This document shows positions 35,058-46,860 of a stretch of 64,000 nt of DNA, piece after piece. The notes under the pieces are model-generated. The model had not been told where the DNA came from, made no database searches, and saw only the letters and a program-made list of their open reading frames with translations. Both the position numbers and the translations under genes were made by a program. Each line of letters starts with the position of its first letter. Position 1 is the first letter of the stretch. Source of the DNA: Thinopyrum elongatum (taxonomy: Eukaryota; Streptophyta; Magnoliopsida; Poales; Poaceae); assembly GCA_011799875.1 (NCBI GenBank), contig CM022302.1, positions 180,536,942-180,600,941 on the forward strand, written 5' to 3'.

Positions 35058-38000
35058 GTTGAGCTTTATCGCAAACTGAATTCAAGGCTCCCAAGATAAG
35101 CAAAGCTGCCAACTGGACCAAGTCATGCATGACAAAGCTCATGCATGATGATTTAGTGAGAATTGGTATATTTCCTGCCAAAGACCAGATTGAATGGCGA
35201 GCCCCTGAGGAAGAGACCCAGCCAGCACCGTGTCCAAACGAAGTTGTTATCTTTGCGGATCAGTTGGACAGAGGTTTTCGCCCTTCGGGTTCCAAGCTTT
35301 TTCATGACATCATTCACTATTTTGGCATCAGGCCACAAGATCTTGCTCCCAATTCGGTTCTCAATCTAAGCAATTTTCAAGTCTTTTGCGAGGTATATCT
35401 CCAGATTGAGCCAACTGTTAGTCTTGTTCAAGAATTCTTTTACTGCCACCGCCAGAGTGAATGCAAAGGAGGGCCGATTTTAGAATGTGGAGGAGTGACG
35501 ATTCAGTGAAGGAGAAACTCTGCTTTTCCTGATATGGCGCCGGTGATTCATCCTAAAGTGTGGCACAAGACTTGGTTTTACTATAAAGACACATCCCCGA
35601 ATCAACAACATCCATTGCTGGGTTATAGATTAGACCGGCTTGATGCTTCCAAGCAATTTTCTGCTTATGCCTCTGCTGAAGAGAGGGCGGCACTGGAGCC
35701 CCTTTACTCTAAAATTAATAATTTGATGGCTCATGGTCTCTTTGGGGTCAACTTGACCCGGTGTTGGATGAGTTGGAGGATCCAACCCCTCAGTCTCATG
35801 GGCTGACTCATGCACGAGTACACTGGTGAATTAGATGACGACTTGCGCTTCAGGAAGCATGACTTGTCCTCCAGTGACTTCATAAAGGCCATCAAGAAAC
35901 TTCTTGGTGAGACCCGGGAAAAATTGCCATTGTGGAGCTTGCTCCTTTCTTTGTTGGCAACCCAGCACCAGATGTAAGTCGTCCTTTCTCCTTTATAGTT
36001 TATGTAATTTCCTTTACTTTATTCTTATATGCCGACTCACTTTTACGCAGAAGGATGCTGATTGGTGGAAAACCGAGCCTCAAGTTCCAACTCCATCTAA
36101 GGATGGCAACCTTGAAGAGGTGGAGGAGGAAGAAGAAAATGAAGTAGAAGAACTTGACTCCCTTGGTTGCCTATATAATGAACTTGTGGACGCCGACTCT
36201 TCTTAGGAACAGATCGGGACCAGCAGAGCCGGCGTGGCAGAGGTAAATCCATCTACTTCGAACTTGGAGACACTAGGTCGAAAGAGAACCCGGCTTGCAG
36301 TCCAAAAAGTACCATTTTCACACCCGATAGCTCACTTAGACAAAAACTTATCTTTGAAGAAAATGCAGCATCAGGCAAACTTGAAGAGGAAGACCCGGAG
36401 CAGCTCTGAGGAACTCTCTGACGGCTTGTCATATCAGACGTCTCCTCGGCGGGCACTGACCCAAGAGCAGCTTAACCCAACGCCATCCTGCACCAGGGCG
36501 GGTCAAATTAAGAATCTGCTAAGTCGCTCAGACCCGGAGTACCAGACGACTACTCCTTCGTTTGATGAGTCCAGCGCCAGCCAACTGCTGGCTTTCGACA
36601 TCAACCGCGGGTAAGTCTTATAAGAATCTATCGAATCACGATATTGTTTTTCCATTTATTGATCATCACATCATTGTTGATCCAGAGCCAAAGCTTTTGT
36701 GAAAAATAAAGCCGGTGAATCTTCTACTGCCATGGCGGAGGCTGAAAAGGAGGTCCCTTCCCATGATGTTGCGATGGACAACCCGGAGACCCAGGATGAC
36801 CCGGCTGGTCAAGACGAGCCGGCTCATCAGGAAAACCCGGTCAGCCCTCCTCATGTTTCCACTCCTCCCCTTGTTGTGGAGGAACTAAAACAAAATCAAA
36901 CACCAGAGCAGCCAACTGAGAAGGCTCATGACGACGTGATTATCACAACGAAATCCATGGCGCTCCTCCAGAAACTTCGACTACCCTAATGAAGATACTG
37001 ACAAAGGAAGAGTCACCATGTCCACCCAAAGGAAAGGCCAGCCTTCACCTAGAGGCTTTCGAGACTTTGGATGTAAATTCTCTGCATCAAAGTTATCTGA
37101 CCCTGCTATCTGAGAGCCGAGAAGCTGAAGGTGCAATGGTCAACCTTCTTAAGAGAAAATATGAGGTAAAATTTGTCAATCTCTTGCATCATATATATTC
37201 CTATAGCTCCCAAGTCTGAAGTGTAGAAAGTCATGATAACTTTAGACTTATTTGCAGTAAAACTTTTAGTCTTCACACCTGAGTTTCCTTTTAGCACATC
37301 AGTAATCTCCTTGTACTCACATGCAACCCCCAAGTGCCGGGTTGCTATCAATTATAAGCCGGAACTTATATTTTGTAGGATTTGTTTGTAGGAGCAAATG
37401 GTAGTCCCCAAGGGCCGGCTCATCATGAAGTGATGGGCTGGGTCTTTAATTGAAACTGATGACCTATTTAGACAACTGAATGCTGTAGCCTCCAAGTGTC
37501 GGGTTGTCTGCCTGTGATGACTCGGGACTTTGAACTCATGAGTACCCTTCTTTTTTATGTGCTTAAATCAAATCCTCTATAGCCCCCAAGTGCCGGGTCG
37601 CCAGCCTGCGGTGACTTGGGACTGAGAAATAACAAAGAGTCATTTGAATTTTGCAGGAAATGCTAGATCAAGCCAACTCGGAGATCGCCGGGTTGAAGAA
37701 AAAATTGAGCTCTTAGAATAAACTGCGAGAGAAGGCTAAAAGGTTGTCTTCAGATTTTCAAGAGTCCCTACTCAAGAATAAAGACACTTTGTAGAAAACC
37801 AAGGATGCCTTTGCATATGAGAGAATCGCCATGCAAAAATGTGCTGAAGAGGCCGAGTCAAAGCTCGAGCCGGTGGCTCAAGAACTTAGGACTCTAAAAG
37901 GCCATATTCAGCAAATGTGCATAGCCATCTTTAGTAAGTTTGCCCTTTCCCATTTACCAACTCGCCATGTTATTGGGGTAAAAACCCGGGTTATGAGCCT

Positions 38001-38763
38001 TTTGAATGTTTGATTGACTGGAGAGACAAATCATAATCTATCAGAGCTTCCACTAGTTAAACATCAAGACTTCTATAAGTTTCTGGAGCACATGTATGAA
38101 GGTGGAGTATATTGCTTGATGGAAGCGAAGAATGTAAAAGCTCCACCACAGGGAATTATGGATATGATTAATGACTTTTCCATGATCTCGGAGTGGATCA
38201 GAGAATTGAAGAAGTTGGCTTGCAGACAAGGAGCAATGAGTGCGCTTGCTTTGGCCAAGGCATACCACCTAGAAATGGATCTGGCTCTTCTTGCCGACAT
38301 GTTGCCAGAGCCAAACACCGGCAATTCTGAGTTTTCTAAGTTGGATCATCTTTGCTGCATGCGGGAGACCCGGCATGGAGCTACCAAAATTGCTGACAAC
38401 TTGGATCTAACTAAGTTCCAAGTCGGTTATAATGAAGATGGGAAGCGCATGAGCATACCACAACCTCAACCTGTCGAGCTCATCCCGCCACGTAAGCAAG
38501 CCTTCACTTCAGAAATCAACACTTCCAATGTGATTACTGAAGATATGGTGTTTGAGGCCTTATCTTCCATTCAGTGGCTGGCCAAAAATCCCCGAACGAA
38601 GCTGAAGCTGAGAGAGCCCCAGAGAAGCCCGATGAGCCGGCTCGTGTCAACCCGGCATCGACCGAAACTGAAGGAGAGGAAACCAGTGCTAACCTGGCTA
38701 ATCAAACTACCGGGTCACCATCAAAGGTTATTCCGCCGGCTTGAGTGTTTAAAACAATGTTGA
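35058..38763 (+). pseudogene. Multi-exon antisense gene of the outer Gypsy
   Basis: Plus-strand gene, opposite to this element's pol. The first readable exon includes KLMHDDLVRIGIFPAK, FADQLDRGFRPSGSKLFHDI, HYFGIRPQDLAPNSVLNLS and FCEVYLQIEPTVSLVQEFF, parallel to exon 1 of the antisense gene at 29484-32291 and the Transposase_28-like domain. It is broken by TGA at 35507 and 35804 and a shift near 35930. Introns with clear borders are seen at 35971-36050 (GTAAGT...ACGCAG), about 36609-36685 (GTAAGT...ATCCAG), about 37168-37655 (GTAAAA...TTGCAG) and from about 37929 (GTAAGT). Later exons are Glu/Pro-rich and coiled-coil-like. The last open part (38014-38763) ends in a Lys/Arg-rich tail. The promoter is at 17497, now 17 kb away. 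Confidence 0.65.
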
Positions 38764-39812
38764 TGAGTTTCGTCTAGATGAGGCTTGTAATAACTTTCAT
38801 CTGAAACTCCGTAGAGCTGCCAGTGCCATCGAGCACTTAGAATTTAACTTTGAACTGGTGATGCTTTTGATGAAAGAAATCCATGGCCGTGGATGTAGTG
38901 CAACCCGACAATTTATGGTTGTATTTGAATCCCCAAGCTCTGCTTTTGCCTGAAGATAAATCCTCAATCGTGGTTTCAATACAACCCGCCTCTTTTGAAT
39001 ATATAATTTGTAGGAGAATATATGAGACTCGCCCTCTTTTAAGATAGAGTCGACTTTGCAAAAAATAGGCAATATATACTGACAATAAAGTGAGATGAGT
39101 TAAAATGCATAGTACTTAATAAAAGAAACCAAAATAATATAGAGTAAGTCAAACTTAAAGTGGAAATAAAAAGCCGGCTTTCGAGGCTTGACATAAAGAC
39201 CGGCTTTCGAGGCTCGAGTCTGAAATTTGATTTCCTGTGGAAGCAGGCCTTGTAGCCTCTTTTGGTTTTTCCTTGCTATTTGAAAGCCGGCTCTCACATG
39301 ACTTAAGCCGCTGTTTTAACTTTGAGAAGTTCAGGGTCACACAGTACATGATAGGCATCAATGTGATTGACTTGTCAAACGTACAACCGGGTCACCTTGT
39401 TGTGAGTAGCATCGAGCCAAGAGGCAGGTATAACCAAGTATTATGATGGCATGTGTCGGGTTAAGGGGGGTGTTATAGCTAAACTCGATGAGTTGGAAGC
39501 CCCCAAGTAACCATTTATCAAAGAATAAAGACTCAACACAGAGCTTTTGAGGAGAAACGACAAAACTCCTGGGTCCAGAGATGCTGGCTTTATTTCATCG
39601 ATCATCATATATATGTACATGACAAAAGTATGTAAAAACTAAATTGCAAAAGAGATAGTTTAAGTATAATATGGCCGAAGATGTGCAATATTCCAAGGCC
39701 TATTGCTTTCCTCTTCAGAGGTACGTGATTTATTTGCTTCACGTATATCATTGAGATAATATAACCCGTTGTTGAGATTTTTCCATGGAGGTGAAAGCTT
39801 ATGCATGCCTGT
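38764..39812. other. Spacer between antisense gene and integrase remnant
   Basis: About 1 kb without a supported gene. Two GGCTTTCGAGGCT-containing repeats (39175-39215) flank each other closely. As in the inner Gypsy, this is the convergent 3' region of the two genes. Confidence 0.5.
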
Positions 39813-40807
39813 CTATTCTTGAATTAGATGGAGCACTAAGTCACCCTCTTGAAAGGTACATCTTCGGAATCTATGGCTGTGATAGCGATGTAGGTCTTGA
39901 TGATATATCGCTGATCGTGCTGCTGCAAGACCGCATTCTTCTTCCAAAGCCTCAAGAGAGTCTTGGCGAGCTTTTTTGTTCTCTGCCTCAACATATGCTG
40001 CAACTCTGGGAGAGTCATGATGGATATCACTTGGCAATACGACTTTTGCACCATAAACTAGGAAGAACGACGTATAGCCCGTTGACCTATTGGGAGTAGT
40101 CCGTATGCTCCAAAGTACCGCTGGAAGCTCTTCAACCCAGTAGCCCGGAGTGCGTTGAAGTGGAACCATAAGTCTTGGTTTAATCTCGCACAGTAACTCC
40201 TGATTAGGGCGCTTAGCTTGCCTATTAGACCGCGGATGTGCAATTGAAGCGAGATCAAGTTGGATGTGTTCTTTCTGACAAAACTGTTCCATAGCTCCCT
40301 TAGACAAATTAGGGTCATTGTCAGTAATAATACTATGAGGATATCCAAAGCGATAGATTATCTTTTTCAGAAACTTGACTGCTGGTGCAGCATCACAATT
40401 TCTTACTGGCTCTGCTTCAACGCACTTGGTGAATTTATCAACCGCAACCAAAAGGTGAGTCTTTTTGTCAGATGACGGCTTGAAAGGACCGACCATGTCA
40501 AGACCCCAGATTGCAAAAGGCCAAGTAATTGGGATCATCCAAAGTTCTTGAGCCGGCACATGAGCTTGACGTGCAAATTTCTGGCACCCATCACACTTAC
40601 AGACAATGTGCTCCGCATCCACATGAGATTGAACCAGTAAAAACCATGCCTGAAAGCCTTTGCCGCCAAGGACCATGACCCGGCGTGGTGCCCGCAGTCA
40701 CCAGAGTGGATCTCATTAAGAATCACATGACCTTCCTCAGGAGAAACACAACGCTGGAAAATGCCTGTAATACATCTCCTGTGCAAATCGACATTGACTA
40801 TAGTCAT
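39813..40807 (-). pseudogene. Gypsy integrase remnant
   Basis: The minus strand carries the H2C2 finger region (SPEEGHVILNEIHSGDCGHH then a shifted CKCDGCQKFARQ) and the catalytic core: WGLDMVGPFKPSSDKK, VDKFTKCVEAEPV, PHSIITDNDPNLS and LWSIRTTPNRSTGYT. The first two catalytic Asp are kept. At the third position, where the family has GQVERANG, the sequence reads RQAKRPNQ, so the catalytic Glu has become Lys. One frameshift separates the finger from the core (near 40640). The core itself is open for 288 codons, longer than other pol parts of this element. Confidence 0.85.
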
Positions 40808-41182
40808 GGACTTAGACCTCCTGATAATCTACCGAGCGATGATTTCCTCTTCTGGGAGCTTGCCACGGGTGAGATAAGCCAGGTAAGGTACTGTCCACTC
40901 AGGGGTGGCATGAATTGCAGCCACCAGTGCTGATTCTGGGTCAGGAATAGCGATGCCTTCCTCCGTCGGCATCTTGAGTGACGGGTTATGTAGAACATCG
41001 AGGAAAACGTTTGGTGGGCAAGCTTGCCCTGAGATCCCAAACGAAATAGTGCATCTGCTACCTCATTCTACTAACGATCACACGATCAACCTAGTTACCT
41101 TGAAATGTCCAGCAATAACCGTGACAGCATGCCTGTAAGCCGCCATAAAGGGGTCGTTGGAATCCCAAGTCCCAGAGACCTG

Positions 41183-41628
41183 TTAAGCCACTAAATCTGA
41201 GTCACCAAAGATTTTGACCCGGCTGAGATTCATCTCCTTAGCCAGACGAAGCCCATGAAGCAAGGCCTCATATTCTGCTGCATTGTTAGCACATGGAAAC
41301 ATTAGTCTCAAAACATAGCAGAATTTGGCACCTCGTGGTGAAGTCAAGACCACTCCAGCCCCGAGCCTTCCAACTGTCATCAAAGTGTATTGTCCGGCCT
41401 CTCCTCGGGAGCCTGCAACTCAGTCTAGTCATTGATGAAATCCACCAAAGCTTGGGACTTGATGGCTGTCCGTGGCACATACTTCAGGTGATGTGGACCA
41501 AGCTCGATAGCCCACTTAGCAACCCGGCCTATAGCCTCTCTATTTTGGATAATATCCCCTAGAGGTGCTAAACTGAAAACAGTGATAGGGTGCTCCTGAA
41601 AATAGTTCTTGGACTTGTGACTGGCCAT
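41183..41628 (-). pseudogene. Gypsy RNase H remnant
   Basis: Minus-strand fragments in at least three frames: GRVAKWAIELGPHHLKYVPR with IKSQALVDFIND (connection region), a shifted IHFDDSWKARGWSGLDFT, and GAGVVLTSPRGAKFCYVLRL with NNAAEYEALLHGLRLAKEM. These are the RNase H motifs also found intact in the inner Gypsy. The segment from 41640 to 42020 between RT and RNase H is readable in parts (thumb and connection) but heavily shifted. Confidence 0.8.
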
Positions 41629-42022
41629 AAAGACACCGAAAACCAGCTTCTGCCAGTGAGGGTAACTCTACTTGGACTCTGTTAAAACCTCGTTGACGTA
41701 ACAAACTACCCACTTTACTAGGTACTCTTTGCCTTCCTCCTTGCGTTCCACAATAATTGCTACACTGACGGCTTTGTTGTTGGTAGCGATGTATAACAAC
41801 ATCGGATCTTTCTTATGGGGGGCAGCAAGGATTGGCGGCTCAGATAACTGCTTCTTGAGGGACTCAAAAGCTTTGTCTGCAGTTCATTTCAGACGAAGTT
41901 ATTTGTCTTCTTTAACGGCTGATATAGAGGAATTGCCTTCTCGCCAAGCCGGCTTATGAACCGACTCAGAGCCGCAACATAGCCTGCCAACTTTTGGACG
42001 GCATTAATGTTGGCCAGCTTCT

Positions 42023-43439
42023 TTAAGGTGTAATGGCTTTGATTTTTTCCGGGTTAGCCTCAATGTCATGTTCAGAGACGAGAAAACCTAGTAATTCCCC
42101 AGCTGGAACTCCGAACACGCATTTGGTCGGGTTGAGCTTCATCTGATACACCTGGAGATTATCAAATGTCTCCTTCAGGTCATCAAGCAAGGTCTCTTTC
42201 TTCTGAGACTTAACCACAATATCATCAAAATAAGCATGAATGTTGCGCCCGATTTGATTGTGGAAACAATTCTAAACACATCGCTGGTAAGTTACACCAG
42301 CACCTTTCAAACAGCATGGATGTATAACAGAATGCGCCGAAAGGTGTTATAAATGTTGTTTTCTCCTGGTCTTCCTCCTTCATCTTGATCTGATGATATC
42401 CAGAGTAGGCATCAAGGAAACAAAGACACTCACAACCAGCAGTGAAGTCAATAATCTGATCAATGTGAGGAATAGCAAATGGATCTTTGGGGCAAGCTTG
42501 TTCAAGTCGTGTAATCAACACACATCCACCAAGTCCCATTTATCTTCAGAACAAGCACCGGGGTAGCCAGCCACTCTGGGTGAAAGACTTCCACAATGAA
42601 CCTAGTAGCTAGCAGCCGGGCCACTTCCTCTCTAATGGCTTTACGTCTCTTCTCGTTAAAACGACAGAGGTATTGCCGTACAGGCTTCCTCTTAGGATCA
42701 AAATTTAGGTAGTGCTCAGTGAGTTCTCTCATTACACCTGGCATGTTAGAGGGTTTCCTTGCAAAGATGTCCCGATTCTCACGGATGAACTCAATGAGTG
42801 TGCTTTCCTATTTGGGATCCACATTTGCCCCGATGGTGAACTACTGAGAAGAGACACCCGGGGTGAAATCGGCCTGCTTAGTGTCTATGGCTGACTTAAA
42901 CTTGAGCAGGGGGTCAGACTCAGTAGTTGGCTTTTTCAGGGAAGTCATGGCAGCCAGGTCAACAATATCTTTGTAAAACTTCAACTCCTCGGCTGCAGAG
43001 GCCGACTCAGCATATGTTGCATCTCCTTCCTCACAGTCAAGTGCGATTTTCCTATCACCATTGACTGTGATGATTCCCTCAGGCCCTGGCACCTTTAGCT
43101 TCATATAAACATAGGGGGCGTAGCATGAACCGTGTAATCCGATCGTCCAAAGATAGCATGATAGGGACTTTTGATTTTAACCACCTGAAACATCAAGAAC
43201 TTAGATCTGTAGTTGAATTTGGTACCAAAAGCAACTTCCAAAGAGATCTCCCCAATAGGATACGTTGACTTGCCAGGGACAATGCCATGGAATACTGTAG
43301 AGGATGGCTTGAGCTGTTTCTCTGACAGATTCATCCGCTTGAAAGTATCGTAGTAGAGTATGTTGATGCCACTCTGTCCATCCATGAGTACCTTAGTTAA
43401 CTTGTAACCGCCAACTTGGGGGGGGGGGGCAACGACCAA
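42023..43439 (-). pseudogene. Gypsy protease and reverse transcriptase remnant
   Basis: Minus strand, in order: protease with KVLMDGQSGINILYYDTF (43439-43101; family DGGSGLN or DGQSSLN), linker (43104-42841), RT start VARLLATRFIVEVFHPEWLA (42744-42502), RT core ACPKDPFAIPHIDQIIDF and CFLDAYSGYHQIKMKEEDQE (42539-42225), then FDDIVVKSQ at the catalytic YxDD place (about 42235-42208) and LNPTKCVFGVPAGELLGFLV (42217-42023). At least four frame changes. The two catalytic Asp of the xDD box are retained. A run of ten G at about 43420 adjoins the protease and is probably an indel hotspot. Confidence 0.85.
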
Positions 43440-44594
43440 AGCGAGACTCCCAGGATTGTCAACCCGGGAGGGTGATCCTCTCTACTCCATGTGACCGGCT
43501 ATTCAAACTAGTTTAAGTACACTGGGGTGGCCAACTCAACTGTGTTAACAACTCACTTCTGAAGCTTCTATTCACATTTGCAAGTGTTTGTTGTGAAAAC
43601 ATGATATTGTCCATTGTTCAACTGCTTGGGATTGCTTTAAAACCTAGACTGACTTACCTGGTTCTGATTTCCTTGGCCAGCTCATTGATTGTTGCCTCCA
43701 CCGTTAGCAGCCCCCTGGAATCCGGAGTTTTGACCAGCTCCTCCCTGGAAGCCGGCGTTCTGGAACCCGCCGCTTTGGAAGCCGGCTCCTGAGCTGTCGG
43801 CTCCCATATTACCAGGGTGTCCACCATTGCTACCACTGTTGTGGTTGTTCTGAGAAGCCTGATTTTTAAATTCCTGCATGATAGAGCAGTTTTCCCATGA
43901 ATGATTGGTCGGCTTGCCATCCACGTTGTGTTTTTGACACGGGCCATTGAGAGCTTCCTCATAGTTATGTGGACGATTGCCTGAGTAAGACCTTCCAGAA
44001 TTACTATTTCGCCGGGTTCTGCTTTGTGGAAGGGTCGATGACCAGACGCCCCTGATCGTCATACCTGGGGGGATTCTGGTTTCCCGTCATGAAGACCGCC
44101 GCGTGGCGAGGTGGTTCACAATCTTCTGGACCGATCTCGTCTTCAGAGTAGCCTCCTAGGCTCTCGTCAAAGAGGGGAAGAATTGACTCGGTATCCCCAA
44201 CCAAGGGCTCACCGTCAGAGTAGACCAACATGTCTCCGCCGGTCACTGAATCACCCGATAAATCGACTCCGTGCATGAAGCCAATAAAAGCATGAACCTG
44301 ACCAGATCTTGCCTAGCCAGATCTAGTACGGCGAGCGGACTCGATAGTGTCGGAGATGATGTCCGGAGCCGGACTAGACTCACTGAGTATGCCAATGAAG
44401 ACGTGGATCTTGCCGAAGGGAACCCGGTACCCGTACTAGATTGAGTCGGCCTCGGGACCCCAACTAGAGTCGTCGATGTAGAGCTTGGCACGCCAACTCT
44501 TTGTCATCCATTCGATTGCGTATCCCTCGATCCCTAGAGAGCTCCCTCCAAGAACTCAACACCACTGTGCGCTGGCCCGACGATGGGCGCCAAC
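43440..44594 (-). pseudogene. Gypsy gag remnant and leader
   Basis: On the minus strand, an acidic stretch (SILPLFDESLGGYSEDEIGP, 44276-44004) runs with a shift into a basic then Gly/Asn/Gln-rich part with repeats of GFQ-G/N (44062-43682), typical of the end of gag in this group. HKHNVDG-like and NHSWENCSIM segments mark the place of the nucleic-acid-binding end. The central capsid part is missing, so gag seems internally deleted. Minus-strand GTTGGCGCCCATC (44594-44582) next to the LTR is the primer-binding site. Confidence 0.65.
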
Positions 44595-45151
44595 TGTCGT
44601 GGTTTTGTCACGGCAGATGTCCTCGTAAAAGGACTAAGTCTCGAGGCCATCGCAACTAGGTGGTTGCTTGAATGGGGTTGATCGGAAACGAAGGACACGA
44701 GTTTACCCAGGTTTGGCCCCTCATGGTCGAGATAAAAGCCTACCCCTGCTTGATTGATATTGATAATGATCTTGATTACAAAGGTTTGCTTTCGCTACCT
44801 AGCTTTCGAGAGATTGTAACCTACCCTTTGGGTCCTAGGAACTCCCCTTTATATAATTGGTTGAGTCCCTAGTTTTACAGAAGATTACGAGTCGTACTCT
44901 TAACTCATATTCTATTCTAACTCTTATTGGTCTTGTTCTCCAAGTTAGGGAAATCGTCCTTCTGGGCCTTCTGACGAGTCAACCCATGAGGCTTATGTGA
45001 GAGCCGGCCTCCTGCCGGGTCTTGTTCTAGACTTCCAGCACTTCTTGGCCATCCTTGTTGTGACCCGGCAACGATATGACCCATAGATCCCCTAGGCTCA
45101 AGGCTGAGTTACTCTAACGCCAGGTCTCAACCGTAGGGAACATCCCCAACA
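44595..45151 (-). repeat. Outer Gypsy 5' LTR (557 bp)
   Basis: Plus strand TGTCGTGGTTTTGTCAC to CATCCCCAACA, matching 16572-17125 with scattered substitutions. The primer site lies on its left, as expected for a minus-strand element. Confidence 0.88.
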
Positions 45152-45404
45152 CATAGAATGCATGTTGTGATGTGAGGAAGGCCGTGTCGGGTGAGCCGTG
45201 CCACAGTCCAACACCTATCAAGGCTGACGAGCCAGAGGAAGAATTTGATGCTCATCGGCACCCACGGTTTCCAGGTGAGCTTCCCGTACGGTGCCGTGGT
45301 ACAACCATGGAAGAGGGCAAGGTAGCAAGGCTTAGCCATGTAAACGTCATTGTCGATCCACCTCCATCCGATGCAATCCGACACTACAACAAAGGTTAGC
45401 CCAC
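45152..45404 (-). pseudogene. LINE zf-RVT fragment, 5' continuation of 16098-16571
   Basis: The minus strand encodes PMSIKFFLWLVSLDRCWTVA and RLTRHGLPHITTCILC, the zinc-binding domain that follows reverse transcriptase in plant LINEs. It is cut after the second Cys pair by the outer Gypsy; the missing continuation is at 16571. The upstream side stops at the Copia LTR at 45409. Confidence 0.8.
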
Positions 45405-45408
45405 AGAG

Positions 45409-45775
45409 TGTTAGAATAAATCCGAGGCATACCGTCGATCATCCGAGGACCAAGCAATCACATGAGCACGACACCAAGATTTGTTAACGAGGTTCACCGA
45501 TAAGGCTACATCCTTGGGGCCTGACTACGGGCGCTCCTCCCCATGACACCGCTACAATACCGCACCCGGTCGCCCTGGACACCGGCACATGCCGTCGGCT
45601 TCCCCTGCGTTCCTGTGTGCTATTATGTTGGCATAGGTTACATCGTGTGTCTACCCTCGCTATATATGAGAGGCCTAGAATACTAGGACACGACTCCATA
45701 TCCTATCTAAACACAATACTACTCAGAGTCCAACTGTAACCTAACTTGTACACAATATTCGACACAACTCTAACA
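45409..45775 (-). repeat. Copia LTR (367 bp), 3' copy of a truncated element
   Basis: TGTTAGAATAAATCC to CACAACTCTAACA on the plus strand, with short inverted ends TGTTAG/CTAACA. The minus-strand sequence next to it, GCCAAGGTGGAGTT, fits a polypurine tract, so the element is on the minus strand and this is its 3' LTR. No second copy of the LTR was seen in the window. CTATATATGAG lies inside it. Confidence 0.75.
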
Positions 45776-46860
45776 AACTCCACCTTGGCGAATATTCTCC
45801 ACCACCTTGAATTCGTCCATGCGTCAAACTTCCATGTACATTGGACTTGAGCTTATCCCATGAGTACCGCTGCTACTCCATGTGACTCCACCTGCAATTC
45901 GTAGTCCCTTCTTTTCTTGACCACAGTCAACACTCGAGCAAAAATAAGTTCCTTGTTACTCTAGTTTGTGCTCTCAATTTCCAGAGTATCCATCCAACGC
46001 CATCACACACTGATCACTAACGTGAAAGTGAACAACTCACATATTGGGTGTCACACATAAGAGTTACCTGAACTCAACATCACTGCTCCTTTCTTGACCG
46101 CATGTCTGAAACTTGAAGAAATTTAACCATTGCTTGTAGTCATCCTGAGTCAAATTCACAGTTGTCTCACCACATGTATGACCACCAGAGCCCTGGCCCG
46201 TCTCCATGTCCCGTGCATACTGCACACCTCGCCGCTATTATCATGTCGAGCCTCCGCTGTCCTGGTAGAGTCTCAAGGGTCGCGAACCCACACCACTCAA
46301 CCCCATTGCAGAGTACCACCGATCATCACCGATGACGAGTTTTACGCTTCCATCAGACCACTGGGCTCCAGTCCAAATTACGTCTCTCGCTTTTGTCCCC
46401 TCCGCTGAATAGGCTTTGATTCTCTGGATCCTTACACCATAGCCCCTCAATCCAGCTCCACCTTCAACATGACTCCATGGTAGATGATCAGTCCACCCTC
46501 ATGCCCCGTCGACTTCAAGCTCCCTGTGTACATCACCTTGAATCAACCCCGTGCCATAGTCTTGTCGAAGCCACACAAGCCCTTGGGCCTGCGCCGTATG
46601 TTGCCACGCCCAGAAGTCGGTCACCATCAGCATCACGCACCTATGTCGTCATCGCCGATCCCACCACCGTCTTCTGTACCAACCGACTCGCGTCGATCCG
46701 TCAGACTATCTAGACCGACCAAGCCGAACTTCGCCGACTACACGACACGTTCCATACTCCTCAAGCCGTTGACATTCGCCATCCATACACAACTGTACCG
46801 ACAAAGAAACCCAAAGAAAAATCTCTAGTAGCTTTTCCATGTGAATACTCCAAAATAGAT
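45776..46860 (-). mobile_element. 3' internal region of the truncated Copia element
   Basis: About 1.1 kb adjoining the LTR. No pol motif is readable and no long open frame with a recognisable domain is present. The end at about 46860 is approximate and was chosen where the sequence character changes to T-rich. The rest of the element has been lost. Confidence 0.45.

Larger units (their letters stand above)
16572..45151 (-). mobile_element. Degraded Gypsy element with antisense gene, host of nested elements
   Basis: Matching LTRs at 16572-17125 and 44595-45151 bound this minus-strand element. Its gag, protease, reverse transcriptase, RNase H and integrase remains run from 44276 down to 39813. 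A plus-strand multi-exon gene occupies 35058-38763, with its promoter at 17497, near the 3' LTR. The inserted Athila-like element (17719-34550) accounts for 16.8 kb. The 5-bp flanks are AAGAG and CATAG, only three of five matching, so this is an old insertion. The split LINE on both sides is the stronger proof of the boundaries. The additional gene and pol type suggest a Tat/Retand-like lineage. Confidence 0.8.

Noticed and set aside
45409..45775. A solo LTR
   Set aside because: A polypurine tract and about 1 kb of internal-like sequence adjoin it on the right, so it is better read as the 3' end of a truncated element, although the far end was not found.
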